Shown here: positions 1 to 6,890 of the stretch, piece after piece
How positions within the stretch are numbered: position 1 is the stretch's first letter
How the letters are laid out: each line of letters opens with the position of its first letter
Source of the DNA: Spirochaetaceae bacterium
GTDB taxonomy: Bacteria > Spirochaetota > Spirochaetia > B11-G9
Direction: 5' to 3'
Assembly (NCBI GenBank): GCA_030633365.1
Contig: DAOVSY010000067.1
Coordinates: forward strand, 1 to 10,968
DNA: 10,968 bases
Program-made: the position numbers and the translations under genes
The notes under the pieces: model-generated
Databases searched by the model: none
Told to the model about the DNA's origin: nothing
What the model saw: only the letters and a program-made list of their open reading frames with translations

Positions 1-964
1 CACCTGGTAACCCATAAATTAAATCCAGTCCAAAAACAGCTCCATATTTATTTAGTAAGTTAATTTTTTCTGAAAACTGTTTGGTATTTAAACTTCTGTT
101 TACATTTTTAAGAACATCTACCTGAGAACTCTGCAATCCAATTTGCAAGGAGCAATGTAGTTCTGCAAAGGATTCTGCAAGTTCTTCATCCAGCAGTTCT
201 GCTCTAATTTCAAATGTAAAATGAATATTGGGTGCATATTTTTTTATTAGTTTAATTATATTCAGGGCACGTGTTTTATTAATATTAAATGTAGGATCAA
301 GTACAAATACCTGGTCAACTTTTTTCTCTTCGAATAAAATAAGTTCCTTACGAATTCTTTCTTCACTGTAGTATCTAACACCCTTTACACCCCGGGATTC
401 TGAACAAAAAGAACAGTTATAAGGGCATCCCCGTGAAAGTTCCCATAGCAGACCTTCCCATTCTCCAGGATCCAGATTGGAATTTAGAAAAGGTGAAGGA
501 ATAAGTTCCAAATCATTTAAGTAAGACATTTTTAATAATTTTTCCGGTTTTAAATTATCTTTTTCCAGTAGATAATCAAGTAATTGAACAAAGGGGATCT
601 CTCCTTCCCCTCTAACAAGATAATCAAAATTATCATTATCCATTAAACTTAAAGCTGATGCTGTTATCTCTGCACCACCTGCAAAAATTGTAATATCCTT
701 ATTGGAATCTTTAATTAATGCAGCAGTTTTTACAAGAAAATCTCTGTTCCAAATATACATTGAGAAACCAACACTATCAGGATTATTATCCATTATGGTT
801 TTGGCTGCTCTTAAAGGAGTATCATCTAAGTAAAAATCTTTTAAAATTACTTCAACTTCTTCTTTATAAGGTTGATATGTTTTTAAAATGGCTGCAGCCA
901 GAGGTATGGCCTGGGGAGAATCAATAATATGACAGGAGACTAAAACAGTTTTATGTAAAGACAT
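1..964 (-). CDS. B12-binding-type radical SAM protein (partial, 3' end outside window)
   Basis: Open on the minus strand from an ATG at 964 to the window edge (321 codons, no stop), so the C-terminus is missing. Residues 1-130 look like a cobalamin-binding Rossmann domain, with a G-F-S-M-Y-I-W stretch near 66-72 and a R-G-E-G-E motif near 118-122 typical of B12-dependent radical SAM proteins. The radical SAM core follows: R-G-C-P-Y-N-C-S-F-C puts the 4Fe-4S cysteines at C180, C184 and C187 (CxxxCxxC). The canonical DxHxxG cobalamin-ligand motif is not evident, so cobalamin binding may be base-off or lost. No Shine-Dalgarno precedes the ATG. Codon use is more AT-rich (TTA, AAA, AAT) than in the neighbouring nqr genes. 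It lies beyond the nqr terminator and is probably a separate unit. The substrate cannot be predicted; the family includes methylases, cyclases and many uncharacterised members. Confidence 0.85.
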   Translation of the reverse strand, partial: MSLHKTVLVSCHIIDSPQAIPLAAAILKTYQPYKEEVEVILKDFYLDDTPLRAAKTIMDNNPDSVGFSMYIWNRDFLVKTAALIKDSNKDITIFAGGAEITASALSLMDNDNFDYLVRGEGEIPFVQLLDYLLEKDNLKPEKLLKMSYLNDLELIPSPFLNSNLDPGEWEGLLWELSRGCPYNCSFCSESRGVKGVRYYSEERIRKELILFEEKKVDQVFVLDPTFNINKTRALNIIKLIKKYAPNIHFTFEIRAELLDEELAESFAELHCSLQIGLQSSQVDVLKNVNRSLNTKQFSEKINLLNKYGAVFGLDLIYGLPG

Positions 965-1032
965 GCTAATATTGTATATTTAAATTTTAATTTTTAAAAG
1001 ACAGCAAACCATTTTCTATAAATAACCTTGCT

Positions 1033-1073
1033 AAAAAAAACGGTGCCTTCCAGAATATTAGGCAGACACCGTT
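1033..1073 (-). terminator. Rho-independent terminator of the nqr operon
   Basis: Read on the minus strand, a 7-bp stem (AACGGTG at 1067-1073 with CACCGTT at 1039-1045) closes a loop that can be shortened by a CCT/AGG inner pairing. A run of T follows at once (1033-1038 plus the two paired T). It lies about 40 nt beyond the nqrF stop codon, the expected place for the end of the operon transcript. Confidence 0.85.
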
Positions 1074-1112
1074 ACTATCGTTTTGATATAACTATAATTA
1101 ATTTTAGTTCAA

Positions 1113-2207
1113 CTAAAACTTATCGTAAAAAATTTCCTCTGGTTTTAAACCCTTTTCACCCAGAACTTCTGTTACTGCATCAATCATAGGTGGAGGTCCA
1201 CATAAAAAGGCCTGGCTCTTTTTATTTGATTCCAGAACTTTATCCACAGCTAGATGTACAAAACCATACTCACCATCCCACTCTTCGTCTTCTCCAACAG
1301 GATCAGAGAGTGCATAAATTATCTTAAGGTTTGGATATTTCTTAGCATATTCCTTAAAATAATCAAGATAGAATACATCTTGTAATGAACGGCATCCAAA
1401 AAACAGATAACATGTTCTGTTTTCCCATTTTGAATATATATAGTGAACGATATTGGTTATTGGAGCCATACCGGCACCTCCACCAACACAAACTATATCT
1501 GTTTCTTCATCCTGTGAAAGTTCAAACTCTCCATAAGGTCCTGTAAACATTATACTATCCCCGACCTCAAGACCATGGATATATGTTGATGCAATACCTC
1601 CAGGAATAAGACGTACAACTACCTGGGCTATATTTTTTTCATATGCCGGAGAACTTATAGAATATGCCCTAAAAACAGGTCCATCAGGGCCAGGTGCCTG
1701 AATCTGAATATACTGCCCAGGTTCCTGTTCAATTTCTACAGGTTCAATAAGGTTGAAAGTTACCTCTTTAATATCATGAGTAAGGGATATTGTTGAAGCA
1801 ACAGTTGCGTTATATTCTTTAACACTAAGTAATGCTTCAGGAATTTCTATATTAACATCTTCCTTTACTTTTACCTGACAGGCAAGACGTGTACCTGATT
1901 TTATCTCTGCTCTGGTCATAAATCCGGTTTCTGTTGGAAGTACCGGACCACCGCCGGAAACTACTTCTACCTTACAAAACCCGCATGTTCCTTTTCCTCC
2001 ACATGCTGAAGGAATAAAAACCTTATTATCTATCAAGGCAGAAAGGAGAGAAACTCCTCCCTTCTGTTCCAAAACTGATGCACCATTGTTTATGGTAATT
2101 ACACAATCACCATAATCTGCCAAATACTTTTCCGCTACCAGCAAAATTGCTGAAAGGAGGATAAAGATTGATGTTGTTACTCCGACGGCTAATAAACCTG
2201 ATACCAT
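1113..2207 (-). CDS. nqrF: Na+-translocating NADH:quinone reductase subunit F (compact form)
   Basis: NADH-oxidising entry subunit of Na+-NQR; it passes electrons from NADH through FAD and a 2Fe-2S cluster to the membrane subunits. An N-terminal membrane helix (about 5-25) is followed by a 2Fe-2S domain with C69, C75, C78 and C110, the Cx5CxxC...C spacing of the family. Next come an FAD-binding R-A-Y-S motif (180-183), an NADH-binding G-G-G-A-G-M-A-P (242-249) and C-G-P-P (336-339). At 364 aa it is about 40 residues shorter than Vibrio NqrF (about 408). The missing part is the insert between Y-I-Q-I and R-A-Y-S in the FAD domain, here only about 10 residues. The ATG at 2207 has an AAGGAG Shine-Dalgarno 5 nt upstream. 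It is the last gene of the operon, separated from nqrE by a 56-nt gap that holds a structured repeat. Confidence 0.95.
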   Translation of the reverse strand: MVSGLLAVGVTTSIFILLSAILLVAEKYLADYGDCVITINNGASVLEQKGGVSLLSALIDNKVFIPSACGGKGTCGFCKVEVVSGGGPVLPTETGFMTRAEIKSGTRLACQVKVKEDVNIEIPEALLSVKEYNATVASTISLTHDIKEVTFNLIEPVEIEQEPGQYIQIQAPGPDGPVFRAYSISSPAYEKNIAQVVVRLIPGGIASTYIHGLEVGDSIMFTGPYGEFELSQDEETDIVCVGGGAGMAPITNIVHYIYSKWENRTCYLFFGCRSLQDVFYLDYFKEYAKKYPNLKIIYALSDPVGEDEEWDGEYGFVHLAVDKVLESNKKSQAFLCGPPPMIDAVTEVLGEKGLKPEEIFYDKF

Positions 2208-2223
2208 AATTTCTCCTTAGGAC

Positions 2224-2257
2224 GCATTGCCGAGCAGGGACGAAGTCCCGACCAGGC
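2224..2257 (-). repeat. Structured intergenic repeat, copy 1 (nqrE-nqrF gap)
   Basis: A 34-nt element matching the one at 8759-8793. The flanks are identical (GCATTGCCGAGCAGG and CCGACCAGGC on the plus strand), while the stem-loop between them differs but still pairs: GGGAC (2237-2241) with GTCCC (2245-2249). The outer GCC (2229-2231) pairs with GGC (2255-2257). In the mRNA (minus-strand) sense the side segments UGGUC and UGCUC can add G-U, G-C and U-G pairs, which the plus-strand sense cannot. It sits between the nqrE stop codon and the nqrF Shine-Dalgarno. It may be a regulatory or stabilising mRNA hairpin, or a dispersed REP-like repeat. Confidence 0.8.
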
Positions 2258-2263
2258 CCTTAA

Positions 2264-2851
2264 CTACATGCTGATCATGCCGGAAAATCCCATGAAGGAC
2301 ATGGCAAGAACTCCAGTCACAAGCATGAGAACAGCTGTTCCCTTTAACGGCTTAGGAACATTCGAATAACCCATTTTTTCTCTGAGTCCGGCCATTAGCA
2401 CAATTGCCAGTGTCCACCCCAATCCGCCGCCAAGGCCAAAAGCTGTTGACTGTAAAAAATTGTAGTTTCTTAGAACCATAAAAAGGCTTACACCCAGAAT
2501 TGCACAATTTACAGTTATTAGCGGTAAAAAAATACCAAGAGCATAGTAGAGACCGGGACTAAACCGTTCAACAAACATCTCAACAAACTGTACAAAAGCA
2601 GCAATTATAGCAATGAATATAATATAGGATAGAAACTCAAGACCCATAGGTATCAGAATATAATGATAAATTAGGTAATTAATAGCGGTTGTTGATACCA
2701 TAACAAAGGTTACAGCAACACCAAGGCCTAGTGCAGTATCAATTTTATTTGATATAACCAAAAATGAACACATTCCCAAAAAACTGGCAAAGATCATATT
2801 ATTTGTAAAAATTGATCCTATAAAAATAACTAAAAGGGAAGTACTACTCAT
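2264..2851 (-). CDS. nqrE: Na+-translocating NADH:quinone reductase subunit E
   Basis: Integral membrane subunit of Na+-NQR, homologous to NqrD and to RnfA. It has six likely membrane helices, with NqrE signatures such as L-G-M-C-S-F-L near the N-terminus, A-L-G-I-F-L-P-L-I-T-V-N-C-A-I in the middle and G-L-R-E-K-M-G-Y-S near the C-terminus. The two conserved cysteines (C28 and C116 from this start) are the residues that, with NqrD, hold the intramembrane Fe-S cluster in the characterised enzyme. Three successive ATG codons end at 2857, 2854 and 2851. The third is chosen because the AAGGAG Shine-Dalgarno lies 7 nt upstream of it but only 1 and 4 nt from the others. This gives 195 aa, the normal family length, and an 8-nt overlap with nqrD. 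Confidence 0.95.
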   Translation of the reverse strand: MSSTSLLVIFIGSIFTNNMIFASFLGMCSFLVISNKIDTALGLGVAVTFVMVSTTAINYLIYHYILIPMGLEFLSYIIFIAIIAAFVQFVEMFVERFSPGLYYALGIFLPLITVNCAILGVSLFMVLRNYNFLQSTAFGLGGGLGWTLAIVLMAGLREKMGYSNVPKPLKGTAVLMLVTGVLAMSFMGFSGMISM

Positions 2852-3494
2852 CATCATTCTCCTTAGTCTTAATTAACGAATTCAGAAACCACATAAGAAA
2901 ACCTGCTGCAAAAAAAGCTCCAGGAGCAAGTACAAACAGAAGGTTTTTAGTATAGCCCAATTTCATAAGGTCTAATATCTGAACCCCAAAAATTACGAGT
3001 GCTCCGGATCCAATAGTTTCACGAATAAGAGCAATAAGAACAAGAATTATGGTGTATCCTACTCCGTTTGCGATTCCATCAAATATAGATACCAGAGGCG
3101 GATTCTGAATAGCAAAAGCTTCGGCTCTACCCATAACAATACAGTTGGTAATTATAAGACCAACATAGGGGCCAAGCTGTTTTGACATATCCCAGTAGTA
3201 CGCTTTTAGAAACTGATCAAAAACAATAACAAATGTTGCAATTATAGCAACCTCAGCAACCATCCTGATTCGCCTTGGGATTGTCTTTCTTAATACAGAA
3301 ACTATCAGGTTCGTAAGTGTAATTACAAATATTAATGCTACACCCATTACAATGGCGTTATCTACCTTATTAGTAACTGCAAGAGCAGAACAAATTCCCA
3401 AAACCTGTGCAGTAACTGGATTTATTCTGTATATACCATCTTTGAAAATTTCACCATACTTTGGTTTTTGTCCAGGTATTGAAATATTACTCAT
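2844..3494 (-). CDS. nqrD: Na+-translocating NADH:quinone reductase subunit D
   Basis: Membrane subunit of Na+-NQR, paired with NqrE in an inverted-topology arrangement in the known complex and related to RnfE. Family signatures are I-N-P-V-T-A-Q-V-L-G-I-C-S-A-L-A-V and L-I-I-T-N-C-I-V-M-G-R-A-E-A-F-A, carrying the conserved Fe-S-ligand cysteines (C35 and C118 from this start). About six hydrophobic helices are visible. The frame can also start at a GTG two codons upstream (3500), but an AAGGAG lies 5 nt before the ATG at 3494 while the GTG overlaps that Shine-Dalgarno, so the ATG is preferred (216 aa). It overlaps the end of nqrC by 8 nt, suggesting translational coupling. The C-terminus ends in a short acidic tail. 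Confidence 0.95.
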   Translation of the reverse strand: MSNISIPGQKPKYGEIFKDGIYRINPVTAQVLGICSALAVTNKVDNAIVMGVALIFVITLTNLIVSVLRKTIPRRIRMVAEVAIIATFVIVFDQFLKAYYWDMSKQLGPYVGLIITNCIVMGRAEAFAIQNPPLVSIFDGIANGVGYTIILVLIALIRETIGSGALVIFGVQILDLMKLGYTKNLLFVLAPGAFFAAGFLMWFLNSLIKTKENDDE

Positions 3495-4122
3495 ATTCAC
3501 TCCTTGCCTTCCAGACCATAATCATAAGCTCTTCAAGGATAATCTGTACCTTATCTGAGGTCATAGTGGCTCCACTAATTCCATCAATTGAGTTATCGTC
3601 TCTGGGTTCTCCTGGTTTACCAATTATAAAACCTGGTTCTCCGGAAGAAGAAAGGATTGATTTCCCAACAAACTGTGATTGGAACCACTCTGCTCCTATT
3701 TCTCCACCCAGGCCAGGTGTCTCTGTCTGTTTAAAGAATCTTACAGCCTTAATTGTTTTAAGATCCGGTTCCAATGCAAGAACTCCGTCTATCCTGCCCC
3801 ATAATCCCGGGCCACTGAGGGGAATTGCAATTGCTGTTGGTAATTCAGAGGATCTTTCTTCATCATAATATTCATAAAAAGTAAGTGATCCAACTTCTTT
3901 AGTTCTTATCAACCTGTCAAATATTTCAAGCAGTTCTGTAGATCCTGCATCAGGGGATACGGGAACTTCCAGGGCAACAAGATAATTTCTAAGTTCTTCA
4001 GCTCTTTCATTTGCCAAACTTAGAGGTTTTGTCTGCATATTCACTAGTACAAGAGAAATTGAACAGACTAAGCCCAGTACGGTGGCAAAAACAATTGTTT
4101 TTAGATTAGTGTCTTTTTGCAT
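3487..4122 (-). CDS. nqrC: Na+-translocating NADH:quinone reductase subunit C (covalent FMN, short form)
   Basis: Periplasm-facing flavoprotein subunit of Na+-NQR. One N-terminal membrane helix (about 8-28) is followed by a soluble FMN-binding domain. The covalent FMN attachment motif is D-G-I-S-G-A-T-M-T-S, with T186 the predicted phosphoester-linked residue. G-P-G-L-W-G and E-T-P-G-L-G-G are further NqrC/RnfG signatures. At 211 aa it is shorter than Vibrio NqrC (about 257) and close to RnfG in size, but the operon context and the flanking nqrB and nqrD support NqrC. The ATG at 4122 overlaps the nqrB end by 17 nt. FMN attachment needs an ApbE flavin transferase, which is not encoded in this window. 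Confidence 0.93.
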   Translation of the reverse strand: MQKDTNLKTIVFATVLGLVCSISLVLVNMQTKPLSLANERAEELRNYLVALEVPVSPDAGSTELLEIFDRLIRTKEVGSLTFYEYYDEERSSELPTAIAIPLSGPGLWGRIDGVLALEPDLKTIKAVRFFKQTETPGLGGEIGAEWFQSQFVGKSILSSSGEPGFIIGKPGEPRDDNSIDGISGATMTSDKVQIILEELMIMVWKARSEYE

Positions 4123-5185
4123 ATCGTTTCATCCGTGCGCGTATTACTAATTCATCAAAGATAGGTGCAAATATATTACCAAGAAGGATCGCAAACATCA
4201 TTCCTTCTACAAACCCTGAAAAAGTTCTGATCAATAATGCCAGAAAACCAATCAGGATTCCATATGCCCATTTTGCTGAAATAGTTAGTGGAGAAGTAAC
4301 CGGATCGGTTGCCATAAAAAATGCACCGAAAAGGAACCCTCCGGATAGTAAGTTAAAAAGTACCGGATTTGCAGTTCCGGGTGAGAAAATATTGAAAAGC
4401 AGGTTGAATCCTACAAAAGAGAGAATTATAGCGAGAACAGTTCTCCAGTTAGATATCCCTGCAACAATAACAATAATTCCACCGAGTACAACCAGAATAG
4501 CAGAGGTTTCACCTGCACTTCCCAGAACATTTCCAATTAACAGATCATTTAAAGGAGCAAAAATTCCTCCTTTTGCCGCTACAAGAGGTGTTGCAGAACT
4601 TATAGCTTCAGGAGCTGATAACTGATAGTTGGTTAGTAAGTTCCCAAGAGTTCCAGTACCTGGGCTGAGCCATGAGCCAGCCATATCTGCCGGATAGCCA
4701 AGTGCAAGAAAAACACGTCCTACAAGGGCAGGGTTAAAAAGGTTTCTTCCTGTTCCTCCAAAAACTTCTTTTCCTACGATAACACCAAATGCCATACCAA
4801 CGGCTACAAGCCAGAGAGGAATCCCCGGAGGAAGAATAAGAGGAAAGATAAATCCTGTAACCAGAAAACCCTCATTTACTTCTTCCTTACGAACCACTGC
4901 AAATGCAATCTCAACTACAGCACCTGCGGCATAGGATACAATAAGCATCCATAGAACACGGATACCGTAGAAATACAAGGCTCCCAGAAAAGCGGGTGAC
5001 AGTCCTATGATTACAATGAACATATATCTCTTGATGTCGATAGGATCCCTTCCAAAGGGTGCATGGAGAGTCTTTTCATTACTTAGGAACATCATGTTAT
5101 CAAACATAGAATAAACTGGATGAAAGAGAGCTAAGGGCTTACCTTTGTCAAAAAGGGGCTCTACTTTATCAAAAAATTTTCTCAA
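4106..5185 (-). CDS. nqrB: Na+-translocating NADH:quinone reductase subunit B (covalent FMN, TTG start)
   Basis: Large membrane subunit of Na+-NQR, carrying covalent FMN and, in the known enzyme, riboflavin and the quinone site. NqrB signatures include H-A-P-F-G-R-D-P-I-D-I-K-R-Y-M, a L-P-P-G-I-P-L-W segment and G-K-E-V-F-G-G-T-G-R-N near 138-148. The flavin site reads E-A-I-S-S-A-T-P-L with T199 as the attachment residue; the usual S-G-A-T is S-S-A-T here. At 359 aa it is about 55 residues shorter than Vibrio NqrB (about 415), near RnfD length. The start is TTG: its T-T-G-A overlaps the nqrA stop by 4 nt, and the residues from this codon (R-K-F-F-D-K-V-E-P-L-F) align with the NqrB N-terminus, while the next Met is at residue 27. 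Confidence 0.94.
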   Translation of the reverse strand: MRKFFDKVEPLFDKGKPLALFHPVYSMFDNMMFLSNEKTLHAPFGRDPIDIKRYMFIVIIGLSPAFLGALYFYGIRVLWMLIVSYAAGAVVEIAFAVVRKEEVNEGFLVTGFIFPLILPPGIPLWLVAVGMAFGVIVGKEVFGGTGRNLFNPALVGRVFLALGYPADMAGSWLSPGTGTLGNLLTNYQLSAPEAISSATPLVAAKGGIFAPLNDLLIGNVLGSAGETSAILVVLGGIIVIVAGISNWRTVLAIILSFVGFNLLFNIFSPGTANPVLFNLLSGGFLFGAFFMATDPVTSPLTISAKWAYGILIGFLALLIRTFSGFVEGMMFAILLGNIFAPIFDELVIRARMKRYAKRH

Positions 5186-6588
5186 CAGCTGCCTGAATTC
5201 CCTTCCTGTTCTTTACGGAGAGTTTCTCTGGCTTCGGCGAATTCTACTCCCAGTTCAATTTTTGATGGACATACAAATGTGCATAGATTACAGTCAATAC
5301 AAATATCGAGTCCCATCTTTTGTGCATTGTCAATATTATCAGCATAGAGATACCTATGGATAATCTGAGGGATAAGATCTACTGGACAGATTTCCTGACA
5401 TTTTCCACAGGCAATACATGGTCGTAATTCCCCACGAAGTTGATTGGATAAACCCCTGTCTATTCTTCCTGTAAAATTCGGAAATATTGATCTCTTATCC
5501 ATACCAGGTCTAACAAAAGAAACAAAATCTCTGTGTTCTTTAATAGGAAGAAAGAAAAAAGCATCATCATCAAACCCAACAGAATCAGTTTCAGGATCCA
5601 CCGGTGTACCTATAAACAGGCCTCCCCGAAGGACAAGGGTTGAAGAAAGATCTACTTCCTTTGGAATAATATCTTTTAATGGAGTTCCAATTCTAACATC
5701 AATATGTGTTGGGTCAGGTAAGGCCGGGCCGCTCATAGCAACAATCCTTCTACTAAGAGGTAAACCCTTTCCAAGACATGCCCCTACCGCTTCAATGGCC
5801 TGGATATTTACTATCCACATATCATCTTCATTGGTGAAATTTTGTTTTTCATCTTTTACAAGTTTGTTCAGGATGAGAGGGTTTTCCACAGGATATTTTA
5901 AATCCACAAAATGGAACTTAACCCAGGCCTTCCCATGAAGTTCCTTTAGCATTGCCTGTACAATAGGATCATTTTTCTGAGTAAGTATAAATTCTATCGT
6001 CCCGTAATCAGCAAGAAGTAGGGGAAGGTAGCTCATTCCATTTATTATACTGTGCCAGAAATTTTTAAGAATCACACTACCACGGGTTCTGAATGGTTCA
6101 GCAACTACGGTATTAATTATAATTGCCTTTGGTTTTCCTTCAGTTTCCGGAATTCCACCTGTCTTTGAACTCCAAAAATATTCCCAGATACCATTCTTAA
6201 TAAGTATTTCCCTGGCTTCAGGAGATGCCAGTCTGGTAGGATCTTTTACTGTCATTGGATTTGCATCACCTGACGTTCCAATATCTGTCAGCTTTATTGA
6301 TACAATTTCCCCTGTCTCAGGATGGGCAGTTAAATGAACTGTTCCATCTGCAGGAGAAGGCATGATAAGTGTCTGTTTATGTACCTGTCCTTCCTGATCA
6401 GATGCTTCAATACCGGCTTCAGCAAGTGCATCACCTATTTTTACCTTTTGCCCTTCTTTAACTATTGGACTATATCGGCTTCCCTGCCTTTTTAGATCAA
6501 TTATTAAAAAAGAAGCCAGGGGAACCTTTTTTAGGGTACTACCAGGTCTTCCCGAAATCTTCGGCGCATATCCGCCCTGCATTCTCAC
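5182..6588 (-). CDS. nqrA: Na+-translocating NADH:quinone reductase subunit A with two 4Fe-4S motifs
   Basis: Cytoplasmic-side subunit of Na+-NQR and homologue of RnfC; first gene of the operon. The N-terminus has the barrel-sandwich fold region (G-Q-K-V-K-I-G-D-A-L near 42-51, P-S-P-A-D-G-T-V near 77-84). The C-terminal part carries C-I-A-C-G-K-C-Q-E-I-C-P (C391, C394, C397, C401) and C-I-D-C-N-L-C-T-F-V-C-P (C430, C433, C436, C440), two complete 4Fe-4S motifs. As I recall the Vibrio sequence, only the L-C-T-F-V-C-P remnant survives there and no cluster is bound. The rest aligns better with NqrA than with RnfC, and nqrB-F follow, so the NqrA call stands. The GTG at 6588 has TGGAGG 6 nt upstream; an ATG two codons later (6582) is 12 nt from it and less likely. 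Length 468 aa against about 446. Confidence 0.92.
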   Translation of the reverse strand: MRMQGGYAPKISGRPGSTLKKVPLASFLIIDLKRQGSRYSPIVKEGQKVKIGDALAEAGIEASDQEGQVHKQTLIMPSPADGTVHLTAHPETGEIVSIKLTDIGTSGDANPMTVKDPTRLASPEAREILIKNGIWEYFWSSKTGGIPETEGKPKAIIINTVVAEPFRTRGSVILKNFWHSIINGMSYLPLLLADYGTIEFILTQKNDPIVQAMLKELHGKAWVKFHFVDLKYPVENPLILNKLVKDEKQNFTNEDDMWIVNIQAIEAVGACLGKGLPLSRRIVAMSGPALPDPTHIDVRIGTPLKDIIPKEVDLSSTLVLRGGLFIGTPVDPETDSVGFDDDAFFFLPIKEHRDFVSFVRPGMDKRSIFPNFTGRIDRGLSNQLRGELRPCIACGKCQEICPVDLIPQIIHRYLYADNIDNAQKMGLDICIDCNLCTFVCPSKIELGVEFAEARETLRKEQEGNSGSC

Positions 6589-6720
6589 ATTCCGCCTCCA
6601 CTAAAAAAAGTGATTTTAAAAGTATATACTTAAAACTTATACCAATGTAATTCCATATATCCATTTACAAAAATGAACAAAATATACAATTACTCTAAAC
6701 AACTTTTTTATATTTTAACC

Positions 6721-6749
6721 ATTATTAAGTAGATAGGCTTATCTGTCAA
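6721..6749 (-). promoter_or_regulatory. Sigma70-type promoter of the nqr operon
   Basis: On the minus strand, TTGACA (6744-6749) is a perfect -35 and AATAAT (6721-6726) a 5/6 match to the -10, with an ideal 17-bp spacer. An imperfect palindrome, AGATAGGCTTATCT (6731-6744), fills most of the spacer and touches the -35, a position where a repressor could block polymerase. The start of transcription would be near 6714. Confidence 0.75.
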
Positions 6750-6803
6750 CATTTTTATTCATTTTTTAATTAAATTAAAATATTCATTCTCTATCAGAGG
6801 ATA

Positions 6804-6832
6804 TTGACTGATAAATGTACCGGATGTACACT
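6804..6832 (+). promoter_or_regulatory. Sigma70-type promoter of the polyprenyl synthase gene
   Basis: TTGACT (6804-6809) and TACACT (6827-6832) are separated by 17 bp. The spacer holds an inverted repeat, TGTAC-5 nt-GTACA (6816-6820 and 6826-6830), overlapping the -10, and ATGTAC also occurs twice as a direct repeat. A regulator site is possible. The leader to the ATG at 6891 would be about 50 nt. Confidence 0.6.
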
Positions 6833-6890
6833 GTTCGTCTAAGATTACCCTGTAAATAAGTACACAAATTAAAGGAATAAGTAGCCAGGT

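Larger units (their letters stand above)
6589..6890. other. Divergent intergenic region, nqrA / polyprenyl synthase
   Basis: This 302-nt AT-rich gap holds the two divergent promoters listed separately. The nqr leader would be about 125 nt long and includes a perfect 12-bp palindrome, AAGTATATACTT, at 6620-6631. A similar palindrome, AGTATATATACT, lies at 8168-8179 upstream of arsR. I see no coding potential, recognisable riboswitch or RNA gene here. Confidence 0.7.

Noticed and set aside
718..927. Plus-strand frame of 69 codons at the left end.
   Set aside because: It is antisense to the radical SAM gene, whose cobalamin-domain sequence is convincing on the minus strand.
5444..5938. A 164-codon plus-strand open frame, and a similar one at 3461-3868.
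   Set aside because: Both are antisense shadows of clearly conserved nqrA and nqrC/nqrD sequence and show no domain or ribosome binding site.
5182..6588. Calling this gene rnfC because of its two 4Fe-4S motifs.
   Set aside because: The sequence between and around the motifs follows NqrA, the downstream genes include nqrF with its 2Fe-2S, FAD and NADH motifs, and no rnfB is present.
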